The position numbers and the translations under genes are program-made. A DNA stretch of 64,000 nucleotides, taken from positions 151,529,148 to 151,593,147 of the forward strand of contig NC_053040.3 in NCBI RefSeq assembly GCF_002575655.3. Direction: 5' to 3'. The notes beneath the pieces were generated by a model. It worked only from the letters and a program-made list of their open reading frames with translations, searched no databases and had not been told where the DNA came from. This DNA is from Aegilops tauschii subsp. strangulata. Taxonomy: Eukaryota > Streptophyta > Magnoliopsida > Poales > Poaceae. Below are positions 44,021 through 55,400 of the stretch, piece after piece (the first letter of the stretch is position 1; each line of letters begins with the position of its first letter).

Positions 44021-46770
44021 ATTCCTGCTCGTCCTCGAGTAGTTAAATGATAAAAACAGAATTTTTGATGTGGAATGCTACCTAACATAATTTTCAATGT
44101 AATTTTCTTTATTGTGGCATGAATTTTCAGATCCGAAAGATTCAAGACAAAAGTTTAATATTAACATAAAAATAATAATACTTCAAGCATACTAACCAAG
44201 CAATTATGTCTTCTCAAAATAACATAGCCAAAGAAAGCTCATCCCTACAAAATCATATAGTTTGGCCATGCTTCATTTTCGTCACACAAAATGCTCTCAT
44301 CATGCACAACCCCGATGACAAGCCAAGCAATTATTCCGTACTTTAGTATTCTCAAACTTTTTCAACTTTCACGCAATACATGAGCGCGAGCCATGGACAT
44401 AACACTATGGGTGGAATAGAATATGATAATGGAGGTTGTGTGGAGAAGACAAAAAAAAGGAGAAAGTCTCACATTGACGCGGCTAACCAACGGGCTATGG
44501 AGATGCCCATCAATTGATGTCAATGCGAGGAGTAGGGATTGCCATGCGACGGATGCACTAGAGCTATAAATGTATGAAAGCTCAACAAAAGAAACTAAGT
44601 GGGTGTGCATCCAACTTGCTTGCTCACGAAGACCTAGGGCATTTGAGGAAGCCCATTGTTGGAATATACAAGCCAAGTTCTATAATGAAAAGCTCCCACT
44701 AGTATATGAAAGTGACAAAATAAGAGACTCTCTATCATGAAGATCATGGTGCTACTTTGAAGCACAAGTGTGGAAAAAGGATAGTAACATTGCCCCTTCT
44801 CTCTTTTTCTCTCTTTTTTGGGCCTTCTCTTTTTTTGTTGGCCTTTCTCTTTTTTTGGGCCTTATTTTTTATTTGGACTTTCTCTTTTTTTTCCTCACAC
44901 GGGACAATGCTCTAATAATGATGATTATCACACTTCTATTTATTTACATCTCAAGGATTACAACTCGATACTTGAACAAAATATGACTCTATATGAGTGC
45001 CTCCAGCGGTGTACCGGGATGGGCAATGAATCAAGAGTGACATGTATGAAAAATTATGCATGGTGGCCTTGCCACAAATACGATGTCAACTACATGATCA
45101 TGCAAGGCAATATGACAATGATGAAGCGTGTAAACGGAACGGTGGAAAGTTGCATGGCAATATATCTCGGAATGGCTATGGAAATGCCATAATAGGTAGG
45201 TATGGTGGCTGTTTTGAGGAAGATATAAGGAGGCTTATGTATGATAGAGCGTATCATATCACGGGGTTTGGATGCACCGGTGAAGTTTGCACCAACTCTC
45301 GAGGTGAGAAAGGGCAATGCACGGTACCGAAGAGGCTAGCAATGATGGAAGGGTGAGAGTGCGTATAATCCATGGACTCAACATTAGTCATAATGAACTC
45401 ACATACTTATTGCAAAAATCTACAATTCATCAAAACCAAGCACTACGCGCATGATCCTAGGGGCATAGATTGGTAGGAAAAGACCATCGCTCATCCCCGA
45501 CCGCCACTCATAAGGAGGACAATCAAAGAAACACCTCATGCTTCAAATTTGTTACACAACGGTTACCGTACGTGCATGCTACGGGACTTGCAAACCTCAA
45601 CACAAGTATTTCTCAAATTCACAATTACTCAACTAGCACGACTCTAATATCACCATCTTCATATCTCAAAACAATCATCAAGTATCAAACTTCTCATAGT
45701 ATTCAATGCACCCTATATGGAAGTTTTTATTATACCCATCTTGGATGCCTATCATATTAGGACTAATTTTATAGCCAAAGCAAATTACCATGATGTTCTA
45801 AAAGACTCTCAAAATAATATAAGTGAAGAATGAGAGATCAATAATTTCTATAAAATAAAACCACCACTGTGCTCTAAAAAGATATAAGTGAAGCACTAGG
45901 GCAAAATTATCTAGCTCAAAAGATATAAGTGAAGCACATAGAGTATTCTAATAAATTCCGATTCATGTGTATCTCTCTCGAAAGGTGCGTACAGCAAGGA
46001 TGATTGTGGTAAACTAAAAAGCAAAGACTCAAATCATACAAGACGCTCCAAGCAAAACACATATCATGTGGTGAATAAAAATATAGCCTCAAGTAAAGTT
46101 ACCGATAGACGAAGACGAAAGAGGGGATGCCTTCCGGGGCATCTCCAAGCTTAGGCTTTTGGTTGTCCTTGAATTTTACCTTGGGGTGCCTTGGGCATCC
46201 CCAAGCTTAGGCTCTTGCCACTCCTTATTCCAAAATCCATCAAATCTTTACCCAAAAACTTGAAAACTTCACAACACAAAACTTAAACAGAAAATCTCAT
46301 GAGCTCCGTTAGTGTAAGAAAACAAACCACCACTTTAAGGTACTGTTGTGAACTCATTATAAATTCATATTGGTGTAATATATATTGTATTCCAACTTCT
46401 CTATGGTTCATACCCTCCGATACTACTCATAGATTCATCAAAATAAGCAAACAACACAATGAAAACAGAATCTGTCAAAAACAGAACAGTCTGTAATAAT
46501 CTGTATCATTTGAATACTTCTGTAACTCAAAAAATTCTGAAATAAATTGGTGGACCTGAGGAATTTGTCTATTAATCATCTGAAAAAAGAATAATCCTAA
46601 AAGCACTCTCCAGTAAAAATGGCAGCTAATCTCGTGAGCGCAAAAGTTTTTGTTTTTTACAGCAAGATCGCAAAGACTTCATCCAAGTCTTCCCAAAGGT
46701 TCTACTTGGCACAAACACTAATTAAAACATAAAACCACATATAAACAGAGTATAGATGAATTATTTATTA
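44021..46770 (-). other. LARD2 internal region without recognisable genes
   Basis: It is collinear with LARD1 33450-36490. A low-complexity block at 44800-44905 has repeated CTCTTTTTTTGGGCC-like units, longer here than in LARD1. Polypurine-like motifs occur at 46137-46155 and 46193-46211. No pol domain is seen in six frames. Confidence 0.7.
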
Positions 46771-47707
46771 CTAAACAGGAACAAAAAGCGAGGAACAAAA
46801 ATAAAATTTGGTTGCCTCCCAACGAGCGCCATCGTTTAACGCCCCTAGCTCGGCATTGATAATTTTAATGATGCTCACATGAAAGATAGCAATTAAAACA
46901 AAGAGAGCATCATAAAACATGTGACAAACAAATTTAAGTCTAACATACTTCCTATGCATAGGCATTTTATAAGCAAACAAATTATTAAGGCAAGCAAAAA
47001 CTAGCATATGCAAGGAAGCGGAAAGAAACAATAGCAATCTCAACATAACGAGAGGTAATTTAGTAACATGAAAATTTCTACAACCATATTTTCCTCTCTC
47101 ATAATAATTACATGTAGGATCATAAGAAAATTCAAAAATATAGCTATCACAAAACATATTCTTAACACGATCCACATGTATGCAAAGTTGACACTCTTCC
47201 AAAACAGTGGGATTAACATTAACTAAAGTCATGACCTCTCCAAACCCACTTTTATCAAAAACTTCATAAGATTGAACATTCTCCAAATATGTGGGATCTA
47301 AAGTTGACACTCTTCCAAACCCACTTTCAACATTATTGCAAACATTATTATCAATCTCATATTCATCATGACGCTTAAATAAATTTTCAAGATCATAAGA
47401 AGAATCACCCCAATCATGATCATTGCAAACAAGTAGAGGATATAGCAAAACTAGCATCCCCAAGCTTAGGGTTTTGCATATTATTAGCACAACTGACATT
47501 AATAGAATTTATAATACCATCATTGCAAACATGCTTTTCATTCAAAGATCTACCATGAATCACTTCATAAAGTACTTCATCACAATTTCCAGATTCACGG
47601 ATTTCAAGCAAAACCTCATAAAGATAATCTAGTGCACACAACTCACTAGCAATTGGATCATCATAATTGGATCTCTTAAAGAGATTAGCAAGTGGATGAG
47701 GATCCAT
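46771..47707 (-). pseudogene. LARD2 orphan protein, one frameshift, full C-terminus
   Basis: It starts MDPHPLANLFKRSNYDDP at 47707 and is frameshifted by one extra base near 47426-47447 (GCAAACAAGTAG versus GCAACAAGTAG in LARD1). It then continues NDHDWGDSSYDLENLFKRH, ESGFGRVSTLDPTYLENV, ILEECQL-like text and FSYDPTCNYYERGKYG, then a hydrophobic block (PLVMLRLLLFLSASLHMLVF) that could be one membrane segment, and a basic Cys/Tyr-rich tail. It shows what the LARD1 protein would be without its stop: about 310 residues. Function is unknown. Confidence 0.7.
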
Positions 47708-47900
47708 AAACTTTTAGCAAGTGAAGGTGCAAGCAAAAAGAAGGTACATGGTAACACAAGATCGAACGGAAGGAAGGCGAAGAAAAGGCAAATATTGTGA
47801 AGTGGGGGGGAGAGGAAAATGAGAGGCGAATGGCAAATAATGTAATGCGAGGGAGAAGAGTTTATGATGGGTACTTGGTATGTCTTGACTTGGCATAGAT

Positions 47901-47919
47901 CTCCCCGGCAACGGCGCCA
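47901..47919 (-). other. LARD2 primer-binding site (tRNA-Asp)
   Basis: The minus strand reads TGGCGCCGTTGCCGGGGAG, a perfect match to the plant tRNA-Asp 3' end including CCA. It lies 11 bp inside the LTR that starts at 47931. Confidence 0.92.
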
Positions 47920-47930
47920 GAAATCCTTCT

Positions 47931-48472
47931 TGCTACCTCTTGAGCATGCGTTGGTTTTCCCTTGAAGAGGAAAGGGTGATGCAGCAAAGTAGCGTAAGTA
48001 TTTCCCTCAGTTTTTGAGAACCAAGGTATCAATTCAGTAGGAGACTACACACGAGTCACCTAGTACCTGCACAAACAATCCAGAACCTTGCAACCAACTC
48101 GATAAAGGGGTTGTCAATCCCTTCACGGCCACTTGCAAAAGTGAGATCTGATAAAGATAATAAGATAAATATTTTTGGTATTTTTGTTGTATAGATTGGA
48201 AAATAAAGATTGCAAAATAAATAGTAAACTAGAATTATCGGAAACTTATATAATGTAAAGTAGACCCGGGGGCCATAGGTTTCACTAGTGGCTTCTCTCA
48301 TGACAGCATATATTATGGTGGGTGACAACAAATTATTTTCGAGCAATTGATAGAAAAGCGCATAGTTATGAGAATATCGAGGCTTGATCATGAACATAGG
48401 CATCACGTCTGTGTCAAGTAGACCAAAACGATTCTGCATCTACTACTATTACTCCACACATCGGCCGCTATC
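47931..48472 (-). mobile_element. LARD2 5' LTR, truncated by CACTA-like insertion
   Basis: The first 542 bp (plus sense) of the LTR stop at CGCTATC. In LARD1 the text continues CAGCATGCATC. The promoter half of this LTR is not in the window. Confidence 0.88.
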
Positions 48473-48490
48473 CACTGGTGCGCGTCGGTC
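48473..48490 (+). repeat. Left terminal inverted repeat of CACTA-like element
   Basis: CACTGGTGCGCGTCGGTC begins with CACTG, as Triticeae CACTA elements do. It is followed by a GC-rich stretch with GACGG...CCGTC self-complementarity (48521-48540). Confidence 0.7.
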
Positions 48491-48539
48491 CTAAACAAAT
48501 GGTTTTTTACCCCTTTCCGCGACGGCATTTGGAACCGTC

Positions 48540-49075
48540 GCCAAGTGAGTGTGGGTGATAGGGGGTCCTTCCCACACGGCCCAGAAACCGTTAGGAATAG
48601 GGCCTCATGGCACACACGTTCGGCAAAATGAGGTCGTGTGCGATCGGCGAGCGCCCAAATACGAAAATACGTACAGTAGAGCTAAAAAAATACAATTATA
48701 CGACGAAATTGTTTCCGGTCGCAAGTACATCCCACACAGTCAGTCCCCGCTAAACGTTTCCATTCATATGCACATCCCACACAGTCGCTCCAAGGAAAAC
48801 ATTTACGTTCACAGGTACATCACACACAATTTTTCCCGTTAAATCGTTTGCGTTATTGAATGTAGCACACACGGTCTGTAGAAGAAACTGTGTGGCAAAG
48901 GCTGTCCATGACACACAATTTTTATGTGGTAAACATTTGCGCAAGGTGGCCTAACGCAAACAGTTTTCAAGAGAAAGTCGTGTGTGATTGTTCATTGATC
49001 CAACACGGTTTATTCCTAGAAACTGTGTGCGTTGCCTGAGGTCATCGCGCACGGTATTTTTTCAACAACGTTTGC
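48540..49075. repeat. Subterminal repeat region
   Basis: Both orientations of short motifs recur: CACACGGTTT, ACTGTGTGCG, GTGTGCGAT, CCCACACAGTC and AAACTGTGTGG. They lie at irregular spacing. In CACTA elements such motifs bind transposase. Similar text recurs at 51310-51370 and 52365-52380. No gene lies here. Confidence 0.65.
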
Positions 49076-49313
49076 AATATCAAAACCCAATTAGCAGGCT
49101 AATTACCCTATTATTAATAATCCATTTATTAATCTAATTGACATTCATATTAAGCACACAATATATTTCATTTCCATATTAAGGAAGCATAATTTCATAA
49201 CTGAAATACACTAGAGTACAACATGATATAGCTTCAGCACTCAGCTACCCCATTACACAACTGCACCAGCAGCAAGTTCCACATGCAACATGTAGAACCT
49301 TTCGAAATTAGCA
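49076..49313. other. Sequence downstream of B3 fragment
   Basis: This is AT-rich sequence between subterminal repeats and the last B3 exon. It would be the 3' untranslated region of the captured gene on the minus strand. Nothing else is recognised. Confidence 0.4.
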
Positions 49314-49967
49314 TCATAGACGGTATATAGACAGATGCATCTCATCTGGAAAACTGCTGAAGCGGAAGGCGAATATTGAGCCTTCATTCATGTTGAAGGT
49401 CTTTGCAACTTTAGGCCAGTGCCTGTGGATGATTGACCGTCCGTCCTTTGACCTCTTCAGGAACACTTCAATATTGAACAATGGGTGTTGTATGAAAACC
49501 TTCCTCGCCTCCTGACCATAGAGGTGGTTTGAGAGGTAATCATCAGTGAACTGCTTTGGAAGGCCTGAAAACAAGGATGTGCATAAATATCTTCTCTATA
49601 TTGGAAATGGGGCAAAGTAATAAAAAAAGGCAAGGTATAATAGTTAGTACCATCTTGTAAGGAACTGATGTCTTCTTCATTGTGCAGACAAAGATCCTGT
49701 TGTTTTTTGTCGCTAATTTCTTTATCCTAACAATCTTTCTGAGTTTCTTGGTTTGATTGATATTCATGGACAACTCATTTCCCCATATGCAAAAAGGTCG
49801 AACAGTGGGTCAAAACCTCTGACAGCAGGACCTACATGTGCAAGACCAAATTGTTAAAAACCAAAATATTAGAATGGTTCCTGCAATTGCACAATAATGT
49901 GCTATTAGACTACGGACCATGCACGTGCTAACCTCGATTGTAAACCTCAGTGCTTCCCATTGTTTCC
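49314..49967 (-). pseudogene. B3-domain gene fragment with intron remnants
   Basis: Three exon-like pieces lie on the minus strand. Piece 1 (49967-49933) follows the acceptor TGTGTTGCAG and reads KQWEALRFTIE before GTTAGC. Piece 2 (about 49830-49652) follows CATGTAG and reads PAVRGFDPLFDLFAYGEMSCP, then a stop and a frameshift, then DKKQQDLCLHNEEDISSLQD before GTACTAAC. Piece 3 (49564-49314) follows TTGTTTTCAG and reads LPKQFTDDYLSNHLYG, FLKRSKDGRSIIHRHWPKVA, FNMNEGSIFAFRFSS and ends HLSIYRL. The junction between pieces 2 and 3 keeps phase. W-P-K-V, then EGSIFAFRF, is the core of a plant B3 DNA-binding domain. It is probably a captured host gene, now dead. Confidence 0.65.
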
Positions 49968-49977
49968 CTGCAACACA

Positions 49978-50825
49978 TATAAGGTAGTTAGTCATCAGGT
50001 TAAGTAAGGGTTCGCATGCTATCAGTAAAATATGTTGATGAAAAATAAGCACATTGCAGATTCATCAGATTAATTGAAGCCACACAGAAAACCCATTTAC
50101 CCAAACCAAGCATGATTAAGAACTAGGAAATATAGCACTTGTATATGTTTCTCATGTATTAAGTGCATCCAAATTCGATTTATTCCTCACACCCACAACA
50201 ATACAAAATTCTACCCACGACAATTGGACATCGCATAGCAGAATTGAACCAAGCAGTTAACTAAACATCACAACAAATGAACCAAACATTAACTGAGCAC
50301 CACATTGCACAATATAACATTGAACCAAGCAGTTAACTAAACACCACAACAAATGAACCAAACATTAACTGAGCACCACATTGCACAATATAACATACTC
50401 CGAATAGAAGATCAGAGAGTTAACCAAACAGTTAACTACAACCAATTGTAGCAATTGTACTTGTTTCTCATGTATTTACTATAGCCAAATTCAATTTATT
50501 CCTCACATGGTATACAATAACAGAATGCACCCATAATTTTGTAAAGATAAATTCGATTTATTTCTCACATGGAAGACAATACAAAATTGCAGCCTTTAGA
50601 ATTGAACATCACATTTGCAGAATTGAACCAAACAGTTAACTGAAGATGACAACTAATTAACAAAACAGTTAATAAGTGAGCACCACACTGCACGACATAT
50701 AGAACATATACACTAGAGCAACAGATTGCATGGTGAAATTAGATAGCACAATTCACTAGATTTTGTGAAGGAAAGGCAGGAGCAGCACACGCAACGGGTA
50801 AACCGAGCATGCTTAACCGGCGTAG
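49978..50825. other. AT-rich intron-like stretch in CACTA-like element
   Basis: No ORF or recognised domain is present. It has repeated short text such as GAACCAA-CAGTTAACT and CTCACATGGTATACAAT-like segments, and a 76 bp tandem duplication at 50245-50396. It could be the large intron of the captured gene. Confidence 0.45.
50245..50396. repeat. Two-copy 76 bp tandem duplication
   Basis: The copies are 50245-50320 and 50321-50396, both beginning TGAACCAAGCAGTTAACTAA, with one or two differences (ATCAC versus ACCAC). Confidence 0.9.
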
Positions 50826-51047
50826 CTAACAATTGGCAAGGTGCTCCTCCAAGATCTGGGGGTCGGCACGAATGGCAGCCATCGCGACCTCATCCGCGCG
50901 TGTGGCCGCAATTTTCTTCTCCGCTGCCAAATGCTCCTTGAGGTCCTGGCTATACTGCGTGCACCATGGCTTAGGCCGGCGCTTATTTGGTGGAGGGGTT
51001 GGTGATTTGGGTGGAAGGTGTCGCGCTCGCACCGGCGGTCGGGGCAT
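50826..51047 (-). CDS. Small basic Pro-rich ORF, possible first exon of captured gene
   Basis: The 73-codon ORF begins MPRPPVRARHLPPKSPTPP and then has a charged helical part (DLKEHLAAEKKIAATRADE). GC content and codon-like structure rise sharply here against the AT-rich surroundings, as in a cereal first exon. It is upstream of, and on the same strand as, the B3 pieces, so it may be the same captured gene. It may equally be a chance ORF in a GC-rich patch. Confidence 0.4.
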   Translation of the reverse strand: MPRPPVRARHLPPKSPTPPPNKRRPKPWCTQYSQDLKEHLAAEKKIAATRADEVAMAAIRADPQILEEHLANC

Positions 51048-51598
51048 GTGGGATGTGGAAGGAGGAGGAGGATGAGGGTCAGGTGTGGATTACCTGCCTA
51101 GATAGAGGAGGCCGAGCAGCGTGAAGGAGGGTCGCCGGCGAGGAGGCGGCGGCGCTGCAAGCAAGGAGTGAAGGTTTCAACTTGGAAAGGAAGGCGGAAA
51201 GAGGGGAAATGTGGCTTTTGGTAAGGGGGAGGGGCGGGGAGGTAGATATTTCCATGGAAGCCGAAAATTTAGAATCGCTTCAGCCAAAAAACTGGCGCGC
51301 AAAGTGTCATCAGACACGGTCCCTTATTCAGAACTGTTTACGATATGTGGACATCACAAACGATTCAGATAGCTTAACCCATGTGAGATGAGTTTGAACG
51401 TCAAAAGTTTTGGTTCGAATTTCCATGGTTACAGTGGTCATCCACGTCATTGCATAATTTGGGTACACAAAGGAGACTACAACACACCCACACTTCTTAA
51501 TCGAGCAAGTTCAGCAATTAAACAGAGCTAGCTGACCTAAACATTACTCTAACAAATTAAAGACTAACGCCCTTAATTAAACAAAACATAGAGTACTA
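51048..51598. other. Promoter-like region between two minus-strand ORFs
   Basis: A GC-rich part (51060-51260) is followed by subterminal-like motifs at 51310-51370 (ACACGGTCCC, AACTGTTTACGAT, CACAAACGATT) and AT-rich sequence. No gene is seen. Short plus-strand ORFs here have no recognisable domain. Confidence 0.4.
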
Positions 51599-52192
51599 CT
51601 ACGGCTGGTGCTCGTCGATCTCCACCGCCGCCTCCATGTCCAGCTCGCGCCCGACGGTCTCCTGGGGAAGGGGCTCCATGGCATCCATCGCACCATACTC
51701 GGCAAGCATCTCGCCATCCTCGTCCGCCATCTCTTTGGAAAAGGCCGCCATGAGCTGGGCATGGGCGAACGCGATCTGGGCTTGGACGGGCTCCGACGTC
51801 GCAAGGTATGCGGCGGAGGAACGGACGACTGCTCGAACACTCTCGGCGATTGCCAGCTCTTCGGCCGTGGGTTGCCGACCGTTGTCGGAGAAGCTTCGTT
51901 CGATTTGTGCGGTGACCGCCAGGAGCTGGGCGTGGGCGGCCTCCATCAGGGCTAAGGCCGCCGCTGTAGAACGGACAGCTGCTGTGCCGCTCTCGCCAGT
52001 TGCTATCCCCGAGGCAGGTGTTGCTGCTGCCACCTGAGAAGCAACAGCGGCCGTTTGGGCTGCCTTTGCCGCCCGTTCGCAAATTGCGGCCGCGCTCATG
52101 CACCTTGTTAGCACGTGCATGGCGGCTGCGGCCGCGCTCTTGCCGGAGTGGGACACCGAAGTTGCCCTCACGACGCGGGTCCACGTGCCCAT
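51599..52192 (-). CDS. Alanine-rich protein, 197 residues, intact
   Basis: The ORF starts MGTWTRVVRATSVSHSGKSA and ends LDMEAAVEIDEHQP with TAG. About a third of residues are Ala. Repeated A-x-x-A helical segments (AAKAAQTAAVASQVAAATPA, ALALMEAAHAQLLAVTAQIE, AQIAFAHAQLMAAFS) suggest a long amphipathic helix or coiled coil. The acidic C-terminus (MADEDGEMLAEYGAMDAMEP) is distinct. There is no signal peptide. The start is the first ATG in a GC-rich block, with no upstream in-frame alternative noted. It has no frame lesion, unlike the B3 pieces. It may be a CACTA-carried gene or a captured host exon. I do not recognise a family. Confidence 0.55.
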   Translation of the reverse strand: MGTWTRVVRATSVSHSGKSAAAAAMHVLTRCMSAAAICERAAKAAQTAAVASQVAAATPASGIATGESGTAAVRSTAAALALMEAAHAQLLAVTAQIERSFSDNGRQPTAEELAIAESVRAVVRSSAAYLATSEPVQAQIAFAHAQLMAAFSKEMADEDGEMLAEYGAMDAMEPLPQETVGRELDMEAAVEIDEHQP

Positions 52193-52499
52193 CTTTCACC
52201 GGCGATGATTGACAGTGAAATGATATTTGGGGAGCGAGCTAGTGTGCTTGAGACGCCGGCTGTGGACTGTAGCCGACGCACCTTCTCGCGTAGGCCATAG
52301 GCGTACTATACACCAACGGTGCTCCAAGATATTTTGTACTACATCTCACTCGGTTGCTGATAATAAACTGTGTGCGATCTACTCGATTTTTCATCTTGAT
52401 TTGAATTACATAATGGGGTCACAGCGGCAATGGACGGTGTTTGAATTCTAGACCTTTTATCTGGAGTGAACATGCAACTATATGTGTGTCGTAACAGAA
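52193..52499. other. Junction between captured genes and tandem array
   Basis: This would be the upstream region of the Ala-rich ORF. It contains subterminal-like text (AAACTGTGTGCGATCTAC at about 52366) and AT-rich sequence leading into a diverged first array unit. Nothing else is recognised. Confidence 0.45.
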
Positions 52500-55400
52500 T
52501 TGGAATTATTCAGGGTTCGTTTGAACATTTTATACATTAAATTGGTTTTCTAGCCATTTCAGGTGAACAATTCAAATTTGAACTACATGCACATGCTCCA
52601 ATGCATATAAATTGGTTGAAAAATCAAATCATTGTCCTTGGGTGCATGCTTAGGTCCCATGCAAGAAATGGGAATGAATTTCAAACACCGGGGCACCATT
52701 GATCGCCGACAAAACATTGAGATGCCTGATTTTCAAATACTAGTAAATCCAAAACTCGTCTGAAATTCACGAAACTTGGCATGCTATCATGGAGCGGCAT
52801 CAACATGCCGTGGTACAAATTTTGTCCCATTTGGGGCAGGTTTGGGTATATGCTTCTCACAAACCGGAGCTTCTCACAACAAGCATGATGGTTTTCGGTA
52901 GGGAACGTCCCACCTTTGTGGACGAAACAATATCCACTGCCTCTTATTGCTTTCAAATTTTTTTCTCGTGTCAACATAGAACAACAGGAGTGTTGTGTGA
53001 TTTTTTGTGATTTTTTGGGGGTCGTTTGGACATTTTTATGCATTAACTGAGTTTTCAATGCATTTTATGTGCATAATTCAAATTTGAACTACACGCACAT
53101 GCTCCAGTGCATATAAATTGGTTGAAAAATCAAATCTGTGTCCTTGGGTGCATGCTTAGGTCCCATGCAAGAAATGGGAATGCATTTCAAACACCGGGGC
53201 ACCGTTGATCGCCAGCAAAACATTGAGATGCCTGGTTTTTAAATTCTAGTAAATCCAAAACTCGTCTGTAATTCATGAAACTTGGCATGCTATCATGGAG
53301 CGGCATCAACATGTCGTGGTACAAATTTTGTCCCATTTGGGGCAGGTTTGGGTATATGCTTCTCACAAACCGGAGCTTCTCACAACAAGCATGATGGTTT
53401 TGGGTAGGGAACGTCTCACCTTTGTGGACGAAACGATATCCATTGCCTCTTATTGCTTTCATATTTTTTTCTCGTGTCAACATAGAACAACAGGAGTGTT
53501 GTGTGACTTTTTGTGATTTTTCGGGGTTCGTTTGGACATTTTTACGCATTAACTGAGTTTTCAATGCATTTTATGTGCATAATTCAAATTTGAACTACAT
53601 GCACATGCTCCAGTTCATATAAATTGGTTGAAAAATCAAATATGTGTCCTTCGGTGCATGCTTAGGTCCCATGCAAGAAATGGGAATGAATTTCAAACAC
53701 CGGGCCACCGATGATTGCCGGCAAAACATTGAGATGCCTGGTTTTTAAATTCTAGTAAATCCAAAACTCGTCTGAAATTCATGAAACTTGGCATGCTATC
53801 ATGTGGCGGCATCAACATGTCGTGGTACAAATTTTGTCCCATTTGGGGTAGGTTTGGGTATATGCTTCTCACAAACCGGAGCTTCTCACAACAAGCATGA
53901 TGGTTTTCAGTAGGGAACGTCCCACCTTTGTGGACGAAATGACATCCATTGCCTCTTATTGCTTTCAAATGTTTTTCTCGTGTCAACATAGAACAACAGG
54001 AGTGTTGTGTGATTTTTTGTGATTTTTCGGGGTTCGTTTGGACATTTTTATGCATTAACTGATTTTTCAATGCATTTTATGTGCATAATTCAAATTTGAA
54101 GTACATGCACATGCTCCAGTGCATATACATTGGTTGAAAAATCAAATATGTGTCCTTGGGTGCATGCTTAGGTCCCATGCAAGAAATGGGAATGAATTTC
54201 AAACACCGGGGCACCGTTGATTGCCGGCAAAACATTGAGATGCATGGTTTTTAGATTCTAGTAAATCCAAAACTCGTCTGAAATTCATGAAACTTGGCAT
54301 GCTATCATGGAGCGGCATCAACATGCCGGGGTACAAATTTTGTCCCATTTGGGCAGGTTTGGGTATATGCTTCTCACAAACCGGAGCTTCTCACAACAAG
54401 CATGATGGTTTTCGGTAGGGAACGTCCCACCTTTGTGGACGAAATGATATCCATTGCCTCTTATTGCTTTCAAATGTTTTTCTCGTGTCAACATAGAACA
54501 ACAGGAGTGTTGTGTGATTTTTGGGGTTCGTTCGGACATTTTTATGCATTAACTGAGTTTTCAATGCATTTATGTGCACAATTCAAATTTGAACTACATG
54601 TACATGCTCCAGTGCATATAAATTGGTTGAAAAATCAAATATGTGTCCTTGGGTGCATGCTTAGGTCCCATGCAAGAAATGGGAATGAATTTCAAACACC
54701 GGGGCATCGTTGATTGCCGGCAAAACATTGAGATGGCTGGTTTTCAAATTCTAGTAAATCCAAATCTCGTCTGAAATTCATGAAACTTGGCATGCTATCA
54801 TGGAGCGGCATCAACATGCCGTGGTACAAATTTTGTCCCATTTGGGGCAGGTTTGGGTATATGCTTCTCACAAACCAGAGCTTCTCACAACAAGAAATGA
54901 TGGTTTCCGGTAGGGAACGTGCCACATTTGGGGACGAAACGATATCCATTGCCTCTTATTGCTTTCAATTTTTTTTCTCGTGTCAACATAGAACAACAGG
55001 AGTGTTGTGTGATTATTTGTGATTTTTCGGGGTTCGTTTGGACATTTTTATGCATTAACTGAGTTTTCAATGCATTTATGTGCACAATTCAAATTTGAAC
55101 TACATGTACATGCTCGAGTGCATATAAAATGGTTGAAAAATCAAATATGTGTCCTTGGGTGCATGCTTAGGTCCCATGCAAGAAATGGGAATGAATTTCA
55201 TACACCGGGGCATCGTTGATTGCCGGCAAAACATTGAGATGGCTGGTTTTCAAATTCTAGTAGATCCAAATCTCGTCTGAAATTCATGAAATTTGGCATG
55301 CTATCATGGAGCGGCATCAACATGCTGTGGTACAAATTTTGTCCCATTTGGGGCAGGTTTGGGTATATGCTTCTCACAAACCGGAGCTTCTCACAACAAG

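Larger units (their letters stand above)
42427..48472 (-). mobile_element. LARD2: second pol-less element of LARD1 family
   Basis: On the minus strand the order is 5' LTR fragment (47931-48472, cut by the CACTA-like element), primer site, 3.93 kb internal region, polypurine tract and full 3' LTR (42427-44005). It is collinear with LARD1 over the whole interior. The left flank gatca (42422-42426) is the expected target duplication; its partner should lie beyond the CACTA-like element, outside the window. Confidence 0.85.

Noticed and set aside
44818..45192. Plus-strand ORF with hydrophobic Phe-rich start in LARD2
   Set aside because: It is antisense to the element and its start is the T-rich low-complexity tract. 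LARD1 does not keep the frame.
52271..52283. Possible right CACTA terminus (GCCGACGCACC)
   Set aside because: It resembles the reverse complement of part of the left end but lacks the CAGTG end, and subterminal-like motifs continue beyond it.
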